Assembly: GCA_963922535.1 (NCBI GenBank)
Contig: CAWUIN010000031.1
Coordinates: 1 to 29,286 of the forward strand
Direction: 5' to 3'
Origin: Tectiglobus sp963922535
Lineage (GTDB): Bacteria; Pseudomonadota; Alphaproteobacteria; Rhizobiales; Hyphomicrobiaceae
Length of the DNA stretch: 29,286 nucleotides
Position numbers and translations under genes: made by a program. Of the stretch, positions 1 through 6,585 are shown in pieces. Each line of letters begins with the position of its first letter. Positions within the stretch are counted from its first letter, which is position 1. The notes below the pieces were generated by a model. It was given only the letters and a program-made list of their open reading frames with translations, was not told the origin of the DNA and did no database searches.

Positions 1-519
1 CAAGATTATATCTCATTGGCTGAGACGATTGGAGCTGATCAAGTTGGTATATTGCGGCTTTATCCGCTTGGTCGTGCGAAAAAGAACTGGGCTGAGCTGT
101 CGCTAACACTTGAAGAGATGATGGAGGCGCTCAATGCTCTGCGTGTTTCTGACAGTGTGCAGCTCATGCAGTCCTGGCATCCACGCGACGGCAATTGTTG
201 TTGGCAAACGGCGGCAGTAAGTCCGACGGGTGAGTCCATTGGATGTCCATACATGCGCGAGTATGTCGACTACGGAAATATTACGGAAGTTCCGTTTCTG
301 AAAACCTGGGATCATCCGACGTACCGGTTGGTTCGCAGTTCAGAGGTGGATGAAGCGTGTCCTGAATGTTCTGCAACACAGGGTTCCCATGGAGGGTGCA
401 GGGCAACTGCTTTTGCTTTTCGCGGCCGGCTTACTGCAAGTGATCCTTATTGCGTCAATACTAACAGAGGAGTGGATCTTCGTGATCTCCCGGAACGGCT
501 CATACATAAAGACGCCTGA
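1..519 (+). CDS. Radical SAM/SPASM peptide maturase, C-terminal part (5' end outside window)
   Basis: The reading frame is open from base 1, leaving 172 C-terminal residues. The part visible is the end of the radical SAM barrel (a GILRLYPLGRA stretch typical of the last strands) and then a SPASM domain that would hold auxiliary [4Fe-4S] clusters. Cysteines lie at partial-protein positions 66, 67, 82, 120, 123, 133 and 151. The CPEC...GGCRATAFAFRG...DPYC layout matches SPASM maturases that modify ribosomal peptides (the MftC/PqqE-like group). The CxxxCxxC motif of the SAM domain lies upstream and cannot be checked. The gene overlaps the RRE gene by 38 bases and is followed by a repeat-containing precursor, so I infer it installs a crosslink or other radical modification on that peptide. 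The reaction itself cannot be predicted. Family assignment is confident; the substrate is inferred from context. Confidence 0.88.
   Translation, partial: QDYISLAETIGADQVGILRLYPLGRAKKNWAELSLTLEEMMEALNALRVSDSVQLMQSWHPRDGNCCWQTAAVSPTGESIGCPYMREYVDYGNITEVPFLKTWDHPTYRLVRSSEVDEACPECSATQGSHGGCRATAFAFRGRLTASDPYCVNTNRGVDLRDLPERLIHKDA
466..472 (+). promoter_or_regulatory. Ribosome binding site that sets the GTG start of the RRE gene
   Basis: AGAGGAG lies 9 bases before a GTG at 482, inside the end of the maturase gene. It supports GTG 482 rather than the ATG at 350, which would force a 170-base overlap and add a hydrophobic N-terminus foreign to the PqqD family. Position within the upstream gene suggests translational coupling. 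Confidence 0.65.
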
Positions 520-772
520 GGTTGTGATCAGGTCGTTCGAGGAGTGGGAACGCGCTTATGCATATACGCCCGACGATCCCGAGATTTATGATCTTAATGC
601 CACGGCATGGTTTATCGTCGAGCTTTGCGATGGGCGACCATTCACGCAGATCGAGGCGGATTTCATACGAGAGGTTGGTCCGCGCGTAGGCAACGATTTG
701 GCAAAGCAGCAATTTCACAACGGCTTCGATCGGTTGCTTGAAAAAAATATCATTTCCGCCAGCGATACTTAG
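482..772 (+). CDS. PqqD-like RiPP recognition element protein
   Basis: A 96-residue protein when started at GTG 482. It matches the PqqD family (winged-helix RiPP recognition element): a PEVVIRSF strand near residues 11-18, then EIYDLNATAWFIVELCDGRP, and helices ending in FDRLLEKNII. Stand-alone PqqD-like proteins bind the leader of a precursor peptide and present it to a radical SAM maturase; here the maturase is immediately upstream (38-base overlap) and the precursor starts 55 bases downstream. The start was chosen by the AGAGGAG site and by family length (about 90-100 residues). No metal or catalytic residues are expected. The function as an RRE is well supported by family and order; the binding partner is inferred. 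Confidence 0.85.
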   Translation: MISRNGSYIKTPEVVIRSFEEWERAYAYTPDDPEIYDLNATAWFIVELCDGRPFTQIEADFIREVGPRVGNDLAKQQFHNGFDRLLEKNIISASDT

Positions 773-812
773 GAAAAACGCCCCGCTGATGCTGGCACAG
801 CCTGGGCATAAC

Positions 813-819
813 AAGGAGG
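813..819 (+). promoter_or_regulatory. Strong Shine-Dalgarno of the precursor peptide gene
   Basis: AAGGAGG ends 8 bases before ATG 828, a near-perfect match to the anti-SD. It is clearly stronger than the sites of most other genes in the window, as expected for a peptide needed in excess over its maturase. It rules out the longer frame beginning at 738. Confidence 0.75.
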
Positions 820-827
820 AGGGTCAA

Positions 828-1046
828 ATGCTAAGCAGATCCTTAATTGCACGTGCCGATACTGTTGAGGCTCCAACTGTTGAGGCAGTAAATCTGCAGG
901 TACGCACAGCTATGAGTGTACCTTTTGCGACGCATATGCTGGACAAGAAAGAAGCTCCAACCGTTGAAGCGGTGAATTTGCAGGTGCGCACTGCGATGAG
1001 CGTACCATTTGCAAGCTATATGAACGGCGAAAAAGCAAAATCCTAG
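828..1046 (+). CDS. Putative RiPP precursor peptide with two tandem core-like repeats
   Basis: A 72-residue peptide with no cysteine. Residues 1-13 (MLSRSLIARADTV) are a short leader-like start. Residues 14-34 and 42-62 are an identical 21-residue segment (EAPTVEAV...MSVPFA) with a 28-residue period, followed by THM and SYM respectively, and a charged tail NGEKAKS. It sits directly behind a SPASM maturase and a PqqD-like RRE, the standard order of a radical SAM RiPP operon. Lack of Cys excludes lanthipeptide, sactipeptide and ranthipeptide thioethers, leaving C-C, C-O, epimerisation or splicing chemistry. Phe33/His36 and Phe61/Tyr64 are plausible modified positions, but that is a guess. I do not recognise the precursor family. 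No transporter or protease gene is visible downstream; they may lie upstream of the window or elsewhere. Confidence 0.78.
   Translation: MLSRSLIARADTVEAPTVEAVNLQVRTAMSVPFATHMLDKKEAPTVEAVNLQVRTAMSVPFASYMNGEKAKS
867..1013 (+). repeat. Two tandem 63-bp core-coding repeats (period 84 bp)
   Basis: Copy 1 is 867-929 and copy 2 is 951-1013. They encode the same 21 residues, yet 12 of 21 codons differ, each by one base and all silently (for example GAG/GAA, CTG/TTG, ACA/ACT). The pattern indicates an old duplication held by strong selection on the peptide. Confidence 0.9.
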
Positions 1047-1058
1047 GTTTGCGTTGTG

Positions 1059-1086
1059 CGATCGGTGGAATAACATCCACCGATCG
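1059..1086 (+). terminator. Hairpin after the RiPP operon
   Basis: A perfect 11-bp stem (CGATCGGTGGA / TCCACCGATCG) with a 6-base loop begins 12 bases after the precursor stop. The following TAAATTAT is A/T-rich but is not a clean T tract, so it may be an intrinsic terminator or a 3' RNA-stabilising hairpin. Confidence 0.55.
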
Positions 1087-1242
1087 TAAATTATCTGATG
1101 TCCATCCAGAAAGTCAGGGTCGACAATGCTGCTGGCCTCAGGGGCTCAAGCCACACGTCAGGATCATTCGTCATTCCAGGAAGCAGAGCAAGCATCGTGT
1201 AACGCCTCAGCTGATTACTGCGGTGTTTCCTCTGAAAGCAGC

Positions 1243-1347
1243 TAAGGGCACCCAGCAGAATAAATTCTTCAATTTTAGTTAGAAATAGCCCGCGATATGA
1301 GGCTTTGGCTCGGAAAATTGAAGCGTTTATTCTGCTGGGTGCCCTTA
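1243..1347 (+). mobile_element. MITE-like palindromic element, copy A (TA-flanked)
   Basis: A 101-bp core (1245-1345) flanked on both sides by TA. The ends are inverted repeats: AGGGCACCCAGCAGAATAAA at the left is matched perfectly at the right, and the match continues inward through TTCAATTTT/AAAATTGAA with two mismatches. The interior contains the landmark ATGAGGCTTTGGCTCGG. Two further copies occur at 3193-3480 and 5928-6031. There is no coding capacity. TA flanks and long terminal inverted repeats are the pattern of non-autonomous IS630/Tc1-mariner-type elements; no transposase is in the window, so the family is inferred. Confidence 0.8.
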
Positions 1348-1350
1348 GCA

Positions 1351-2206
1351 CACATCATCCGACTGATCTTGAAATGGATGATGGCGTGCATCTTCGAAGA
1401 GGGGATCGTCACGGTTAGCGACAGATGGGCAGTCCAGGGCTCGGTAATATCATTGCTGTTTGCTAACATCTATCTGCGCTGTCTGTGCTACGTACTCGTT
1501 CCGCGGGCACAGCGTTGGCGATAGCGTAAAGCTCCGATACCACAATGGGGAGCGATATGATCATTAGGCGTCATGCCAATGGTGTCGTTGGCTTACAGTA
1601 CGAGGCAGACCCCGCCCCTTCCTCAACGCTATGCGGGAGAGTTTGAAGGAGTTTGAAATGTTGTTTCGCCCGGACAAAATGCGTCTGGTTGCGTTCAGCC
1701 GCTATGCGCCGGCCAACCGTGTTCGCAAAGGACGCGGTAAACCGGAAACCTTTAATTTTCTGGTTTCACGTTTATCGGCAGCCGGTCCTGCAAAGGGAAA
1801 TTCTAAATCAAAAGAAGGTCCCGGCGGGATCGTATGCGGGCGAAGCTCGAGGAAATCAATGGAGATCGGCGTCGGCGCATGCAGCGTTACCTTTCCGGGC
1901 AGAATGCCCAAGTCGTCAGGAGTTGCCCCGCTTGCCTTGCTGCCCTGCCTGCGTTGCTGTTCCGTCTACCTCGCTGTGCTGTCATGGCGTGTTGGACAAT
2001 ATCATGTCACTCGGCGCATTTCGTCAACACGTCATGTGATGTGCCAGTGGTTGTGTGCACTCCGGTGGCGCAGTCAGAAGGATGCATTTTCATGGATACG
2101 GATGGCACTGCGCGCCGACGAATGGGCTCCCCGGGCCGAAAGCCTGATCCCTTGGCCAGATGCACGTTTTGCCGTCAAGTCCCTTGAGATGGGAGCCGTA
2201 TGCATG
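1351..2206 (+). pseudogene. Group II intron reverse transcriptase/maturase remnant
   Basis: Fragments in several frames align in order with bacterial group II intron RTs. 1354-1480 gives IIRLILKWMM...EEG and VQGSVISLLFANIYL (normally PQG.VISPLLANIYL). 1552-1700 gives GDMIIRRHANGVVGLQYEAD and then LKEFEMLFRPDKMRLVAF. 1700-1770 gives RYAPANRV...GKGKPETFNFL-like sequence. 1834 onward gives RAKLEEINGDRRRRM, and 2040-2190 gives WLCALRWRSQKDAFSW and IPWPDARFAVKS. The catalytic YADD has become HANG (1572-1583), and stops and frameshifts separate the pieces. The N-terminal RT domains are missing and MITE copy A sits at the broken 5' edge. GAGCCGTATGC at about 2192 resembles the start of intron domain V, but in a degraded form. 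The gene cannot make active protein. Confidence 0.85.
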
Positions 2207-2290
2207 AATTTAATTTGTACAGATCTTTTACGGGGAAAATTAGCATCAATTGTCCTCAGCGTGAAAATCAGGAGCCATTAAGTCTTTGTC

Positions 2291-2475
2291 CTAGAAAGAA
2301 AATGAGGAAAAACGGTGCTATATCACATCAAATCTCTCTTCAGTTTCATTCATACGGTGTTGGCTGCCAAGCCGGTGGAGAACTAGAAAGAAACTGGCGA
2401 AAGAACGGTATTATGACACTGTGAAATATCTCCAGTTTCATTCATACGGGGGCGGCTGCCAGGGCCGGTGGAGAA
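2291..2475 (+). repeat. Second repeat family, copy 1 (two ~92-bp tandem units)
   Basis: Two imperfect units, 2291-2382 and 2383-2475, each start CTAGAAAGAAA and contain CAGTTTCATTCATACGG, a CGGCTGCCA core and GGTGGAGAA. An inverted copy lies at 3231-3412. The first unit differs from its counterpart there at about one base; the second unit is more diverged. ORFs crossing the repeat show no protein-like character. Function unknown; it is REP-like in style. Confidence 0.8.
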
Positions 2476-2524
2476 CTAAACAATCGGTTCTTGGTGGATA
2501 TGCCATTTATAGGAATTTGAGGTC

Positions 2525-3145
2525 ATGCATTCAAAAAGAATGGAAGCAGGGGCACGAAAGAGTGTCCAATCGAAAATCTCCGATAATCAGCTCGTCAGCC
2601 ATCAGAAAGCTTCAGCAGAACCTATTTTAAAACACGAGGATATAAATAATCCGTTCTGCTCCACACCTCACATTGATGCGATGATGCATCGTGGCATCGT
2701 ACTTGCGCCACTTCTGCTACATTGGAATTATTATGTATCAGACGTCGAACGCTTCTGCAATTGGCTGGGAACACGCGATATCATCTTCAACCGATTTCGA
2801 TTTAAGGCGGATAAGGATTTGGCCGATGTGCACTATAATGGTACTTATATAATCTCATCGAAAGTTGCAGCAAGCTACAGCGAAACACAGCTTGATCGTC
2901 ATGGAGCATCGCACACATGCACACACTGCCTAACGGTGTGGGGCATTCACTCTGAAGCCGGATTGCTGTTTTTGAATTCACTTTTCAGCGGTAATGTTGC
3001 GCGCCGTTCTCTTTTGCAGAACGATTTGCTGCAATTTATCAAAGAGTTGAAGACGTTTGTCGAAACTTCTCAATGCCTGCATTTCTCGGAGGATGTATTT
3101 GTATCAGCCGCAGTTCCGTACGCTGCGGCCATAGACAATACATGA
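2525..3145 (+). CDS. Hypothetical protein, unrecognised, 206 aa
   Basis: ATG 2525 is preceded by AGGA at 2511-2514 (10-base spacing). The product is probably soluble: a polar N-terminal 45 residues, then a segment with LLLHWNYYVSDVERFCNWLG, NGTYIIS, a CTHC pair inside HTCTHCLTVWGIH, and FLNSLFSG. I do not recognise a family. The aromatic-rich conserved-looking middle suggests a real protein rather than a chance ORF, but no catalytic motif is evident; a single CxxC could bind metal only with partners I cannot identify. The gene stands alone between inverted copies of the second repeat family, in an accessory stretch, so it may be cargo or a relic. The start could also lie further in, at ATG codons near 2680. 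Confidence 0.5.
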   Translation: MHSKRMEAGARKSVQSKISDNQLVSHQKASAEPILKHEDINNPFCSTPHIDAMMHRGIVLAPLLLHWNYYVSDVERFCNWLGTRDIIFNRFRFKADKDLADVHYNGTYIISSKVAASYSETQLDRHGASHTCTHCLTVWGIHSEAGLLFLNSLFSGNVARRSLLQNDLLQFIKELKTFVETSQCLHFSEDVFVSAAVPYAAAIDNT

Positions 3146-3192
3146 ACAATCGTTCGCACATATCTCGAAGGTAACATCTGGATATGCGTGCT

Positions 3193-3480
3193 TAAGGCGC
3201 CCACCAAAATAAATACTTCAATTTTAGTTATCCATCGGCCTTGGCGGCCGACACCGTATGAATGAAACTGGAGAGATTTCGCGGCATCATAATACCGTTT
3301 TTCCGCCAGTTTCTTTTTAGTTCTCCACCGGCTTGGCAGCCGACACCGTATGAATGAAACTGAAGAGAGATTTGATGTGATATAGCACCGTTTTTCCTCA
3401 TTTTCTTTCTAGTGATAAATAACTTGCAATATGCGGCTTTGGCTCGGAAAATTGATACATTTATTTTGGCTGACGCACTA
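3193..3480 (+). mobile_element. MITE-like palindromic element, copy B, split by another repeat
   Basis: The left end (from TA at 3193, core AGGCGCCCACCAAAATAAA, then CTTCAATTTTAGTTA to 3230) and the right end (ATGCGGCTTTGGCTCGG, AAAATTGATACATTTATTTT, ending at TA 3479-3480) match copy A. Between them lies a ~180-bp insert of the second repeat family (3231-3412). The insert is bordered by TAGTTA and TAGTGA, possibly a diverged short duplication. This copy is more diverged than A or C. Confidence 0.75.
3231..3412 (-). repeat. Second repeat family, copy 2 (inverted, inside MITE copy B)
   Basis: The reverse complement reads CTAGAAAGAAAATGAGG onward and matches 2291-2475; the first ~92 bases differ at about one position. 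The pair encloses 2476-3230, including the 206-aa ORF. Its place inside copy B shows that it arrived after that element. Confidence 0.8.
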
Positions 3481-3891
3481 AGCTTTGTAATGGCGGGCAA
3501 CCGCAGCACGTGTCAGTGCTGTTACAAGCAGCGGGTCCAGGCCTAGGCGTTGCGCCAGAAGTTGCAGGAAGCGGCGCTCTTCAGGGCTCGCTTTCTGGTC
3601 CGATGCGGCAATCTCAGCAGATAATATGAATGCTGTTTCACGCATATGTTCCGGTAGTGCATTGTCAATCATGTCAAGGAGAACTTCGAGGCCGTTTGGG
3701 GCTGAGACAACGCGGCTGCAGGCTTGTGCTTCCACAATGAGATCGTCAGGATCGAAGCCTTCAAATGCCGGCAGCTCCCGAACGATCCAGCCAATGCGTG
3801 CCAGTTCAACATCGCTCATTTGGTTGTCCACGGCAAAAGTGGAAATCATTGCATAGATAATTGCCTGCTGTATTGTCAATTGATCAGTCAT
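3478..3891 (-). CDS. TerB-family (tellurite-resistance-like) protein
   Basis: A 137-residue all-helical soluble protein. It shows the TerB/DjlA-like pattern: an N-terminal helix with AIIYAMISTFAVDNQMSDVELARIG (an acidic D-x-x-M-S-x-x-E-L metal-binding-like turn), and a second similar helix pair with AASDQKASPEERRFLQLLAQRLGL. Rhizobiales carry close relatives as single-domain TerB proteins; their role is unclear and true tellurite resistance is not implied. It is read away from lysK. Its TAG stop (3478-3480) is formed by the last base of MITE copy B plus the TA flank, so the element inserted exactly at the stop codon without shortening the protein noticeably. No clear Shine-Dalgarno precedes ATG 3891. 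Confidence 0.8.
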   Translation of the reverse strand: MTDQLTIQQAIIYAMISTFAVDNQMSDVELARIGWIVRELPAFEGFDPDDLIVEAQACSRVVSAPNGLEVLLDMIDNALPEHMRETAFILSAEIAASDQKASPEERRFLQLLAQRLGLDPLLVTALTRAAVARHYKA

Positions 3892-4294
3892 GAGATATCT
3901 CAGGAGTTAAGAAAGTATTGAAGATTAAGGGTAAAATAAAACATACAATGCCAGATGTTAACAGTATTTAGCATGCATTCCTGCTGGAAACTATGCCTAT
4001 TTTAAAATTCACGCAAGTACATATGGAAATGATGGCGGTAAAATGAAACTCAATCGCAGTGCTCTCAAGTCAGTAAAATTTGACGGAAGGCATTCATCGC
4101 GTCTACTTATGTGGGCTGGATGAATTAAGCAGGCTTCATCCGCTTGACTAACGAAATGCATTGACCTGTTTCCGTATATATCGGTTGATCGAGCAAATTT
4201 GAATCGCTGCTCCGTTAGTCAATAAGAAAATTTCTGCTTAGCATTGCCGCAATACCTATACCTCCTCCCTTTACTCTTAGAATGGTCTATCATC
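3892..4294. other. Divergent intergenic region terB / lysK
   Basis: 403 A/T-rich bases between two divergent starts, so both promoters should lie here. A TTGACC at 4161-4166 could be a -35 for lysK, but no convincing -10 is placed 16-18 bases on. No RNA gene, repeat or ORF is visible. Confidence 0.4.
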
Positions 4295-5914
4295 ATGAGC
4301 CCTGCAGCGCCTTCAACTGATGTTCATGCAGTCGTCCGTTATGCTGAAGTATCAAAGGCGTGGCCGTTTGAAGAGGCGCGCCGGCTCATAAAGCGGCTTG
4401 AACTCTTGCCTGATGGTAAAGAAAAAACAGTTATTTTTGAGACGGGTTACGGCCCTTCCGGATTGCCGCATATTGGCACTTTCGGCGAAGTCGCGCGGAC
4501 CTCAATGGTACGCAAGGCCTTTGAGATTCTCAGTGAAGGCCGATACAACACCAGGCTGATCTGTTTCTCAGATGATATGGACGGTTTACGCAAGGTACCA
4601 GGCAACGTGCCAAATCAGGAAATGTTGGCCGGTCATATTGGCAAGCCGTTGACCAGCGTGCCAGACCCTTTTTCCCAATACGAGAGTTTTGCTCACCACA
4701 ACAATGCAATGTTGCGCAGCTTTCTCGACAGGTTCGGTTTTGAATACGAATTTTTTTCAGCAACTGAATGCTATAAATCTGGCATGATGGATGCCACTCT
4801 GCTCAAAATGCTGGCCGTCTACGATAAGGTGATGGACGTTATTCTGCCAACCATCGGTGCTGAGCGTCAAAAGACGTATTCGCCTTTCCTTCCCGTCTGT
4901 GCGCGCACTGGCAAAGTTTTGCAGGTGGCGATGGTTGCGCGGGATGCGTCGGCCGGCACGGTGACTTACGAGGATCCAGAGGCCGGCGAAATGATAACAA
5001 CACCAGTGACTGGTGGTCATGTAAAATGCCAGTGGAAGGCAGACTGGGCGATGCGCTGGGTGGCGCTGGGCGTTGATTATGAGATGGCCGGTAAGGATCT
5101 CATCGATTCCGTTGCGCTTTCATCAAAGATATGCCGCGCGTTAGGTGGTACACCGCCGGAAGGCTTCAATTATGAGCTGTTTCTTGATGAAAAGGGCGAA
5201 AAGATTTCGAAGTCAAAAGGCAACGGGATTACCATCGAACAGTGGCTGACCTACGCTTCTCCTGAAAGCCTGTCGCTCTACATGTTCAACAAACCTAAAG
5301 CAGCCAAGAAGCTTTACTTCGATATCATCCCAAAGACGGTTGACGAGTATTTGACATTTTTGGCCAAATATCCGGAAATGGAGGCTGAAAAGAAACTTGA
5401 CAGCCCGATCTGGCATATTCACGGTGGCCAGCCACCTGCGGCGCAGCTACCGGTTAGTTTTGCTTTGTTGCTTAACCTTGTTTCAGCTTCCAATGCACAC
5501 GATAAAGCGGTGCTTTGGGGGTTTATAAAGCGCATAGCGCCTGAGGCAAATGCGCAAACGCATCCGCTGTTGGATCAGTTGGTCGGCTACGCGATTCGTT
5601 ATTTTGACAGCTTTGTCAAGCCGACGAAAGTGTTTAGGCCGGCAAATACGGCCGAACATGCCGGCCTTGCCAGTCTGCAGCAGAAGCTGGCCGAAATTGA
5701 TCCAAATGCGACGGGCGAGGAATTGCAAAAGCTCGTCTACGAGGTCGGCCGATCGAGTGGTTTTAAAGACAATATGCGCGACTGGTTTAAGGCGATTTAC
5801 GAGGTATTGCTCGGCCAATCCCAAGGGCCACGCTTTGGATCGTTTATCGAGCTTTACGGTATTGAGGAGACCCGGGCCTTAATCGCAAAAGGTCTTTCCG
5901 GCGAATTGAACTGA
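4295..5914 (+). CDS. lysK: Lysyl-tRNA synthetase, class I
   Basis: A 539-residue class I LysRS, which charges tRNA-Lys in the cytoplasm. Class I signatures are intact: HIGT at residues 59-62 within PSGLPHIGTFGEVART (the HIGH motif) and KISKS at 303-307 (KMSKS). The remaining sequence (ICFSDDMDGLRKVPGNVPN, YSPFLPVCARTGKVL, GYAIRYFDSFVKPTKVFR, GQSQGPRFGSFIELYG) follows alphaproteobacterial LysK throughout. Most alphaproteobacteria use this enzyme instead of the class II LysS. The start was set at ATG 4295 (MSPAAPST) because the family's conserved region begins about 20 residues later; the longer TTG frame from 4244 adds an unlikely leader. No strong Shine-Dalgarno is visible. The gene is monocistronic and a MITE copy begins 13 bases after its stop. 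Confidence 0.97.
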   Translation: MSPAAPSTDVHAVVRYAEVSKAWPFEEARRLIKRLELLPDGKEKTVIFETGYGPSGLPHIGTFGEVARTSMVRKAFEILSEGRYNTRLICFSDDMDGLRKVPGNVPNQEMLAGHIGKPLTSVPDPFSQYESFAHHNNAMLRSFLDRFGFEYEFFSATECYKSGMMDATLLKMLAVYDKVMDVILPTIGAERQKTYSPFLPVCARTGKVLQVAMVARDASAGTVTYEDPEAGEMITTPVTGGHVKCQWKADWAMRWVALGVDYEMAGKDLIDSVALSSKICRALGGTPPEGFNYELFLDEKGEKISKSKGNGITIEQWLTYASPESLSLYMFNKPKAAKKLYFDIIPKTVDEYLTFLAKYPEMEAEKKLDSPIWHIHGGQPPAAQLPVSFALLLNLVSASNAHDKAVLWGFIKRIAPEANAQTHPLLDQLVGYAIRYFDSFVKPTKVFRPANTAEHAGLASLQQKLAEIDPNATGEELQKLVYEVGRSSGFKDNMRDWFKAIYEVLLGQSQGPRFGSFIELYGIEETRALIAKGLSGELN

Positions 5915-5927
5915 TCAGGCATACCGT

Positions 5928-6031
5928 TAGGGCGCCCAGCAAAATAAACTCTTCAATTTTCTAAGCCAAAGCCGCATGTTGAGGGCAATTTCTCACTAAA
6001 ATTGAAGCGTTTATTTTACTGGGAACCCTTA
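5928..6031 (-). mobile_element. MITE-like palindromic element, copy C (inverted, TA-flanked)
   Basis: The core 5930-6029 is flanked by TA at 5928-5929 and 6030-6031. The ends GGGCGCCCAGCAAAATAAA and TTTATTTTACTGGGAACCCT are inverted repeats. The asymmetric interior (CTAAGCCAAAGCCGCAT) is the reverse complement of that in copies A and B, so this copy is inserted the other way round. As a long palindrome right after lysK it may now act as a transcription terminator. Confidence 0.8.
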
Positions 6032-6585
6032 GTCGTCGAACTGCTCCTTTTTTGAAAAAAGTACAGGTAACTAAATCGTAGAGACTGTCATGTACGGCTG
6101 CTCTGCAGAAGTGATCAAGATGATTTCGTGTAAATCTGTTAGATGCATCCTTAGGCCATAATGACATTAACACACTCAAGTCGCGAAAAAGCTTGTCAAT
6201 TTTTTGATGAGCATGTAGTCTATTTAAGATTGTTTGCGTGGCATGATTGCCGCATTTTGTTTGCCGTTCGTACGGTCAGCTGCTTTAAAGTGCGCTGATA
6301 TGCATCGGATGGACTATGACAGATTAAAAATTATGCATAGAATACGGCATGTCGTATAAATTTAAACTTGAAAAAAGCTGTTTATCTCTTTTCACAGTAA
6401 TTTGTGCTAATAGGTAAGACAGCTTGACTTAGACATTCGAGCTGAACTTATCAATAAGAAGTGAAATGTAACGAACATAGTGCACGCGCAATTTTTTTAT
6501 TCGCGCACTGTGCCAGCTGGAGTTCTTGGTTAATGGCACGGTGCCGTTGACTGGAATGTTGAGTTGGTAGGGATGGGGCTGTCTA
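6032..6585. other. Intergenic region upstream of gltB
   Basis: 554 A/T-rich bases with no convincing ORF or RNA gene. It should hold the gltBD promoter and leader. TTGAAA at 6368 and TATAAA at 6356 are seen but no well-spaced promoter pair stands out, and I recognise no riboswitch. Confidence 0.4.

Noticed and set aside
350..481. Longer N-terminus for the PqqD-like protein from ATG 350
   Set aside because: It would overlap the maturase by 170 bases, has no ribosome site, and reads as an out-of-frame translation of the SPASM region; GTG 482 has AGAGGAG and fits the family.
738..827. Longer precursor peptide from ATG 738
   Set aside because: It overlaps the RRE gene and has no ribosome site, whereas ATG 828 has AAGGAGG at optimal distance.
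1049..1282. 77-aa ORF after the precursor
   Set aside because: It crosses the terminator hairpin and MITE copy A and shows no protein-like pattern or ribosome site.
2291..2475. CRISPR-like array from the ~92-bp units
   Set aside because: Only two long imperfect units, no spacer/repeat periodicity and no cas genes.
2200..2630. Short overlapping ORFs over 2200-2630 and a similar one on the minus strand at 3228-3509
   Set aside because: They are translations of the second repeat family; similar peptides arise only because the DNA is repeated in inverted orientation.
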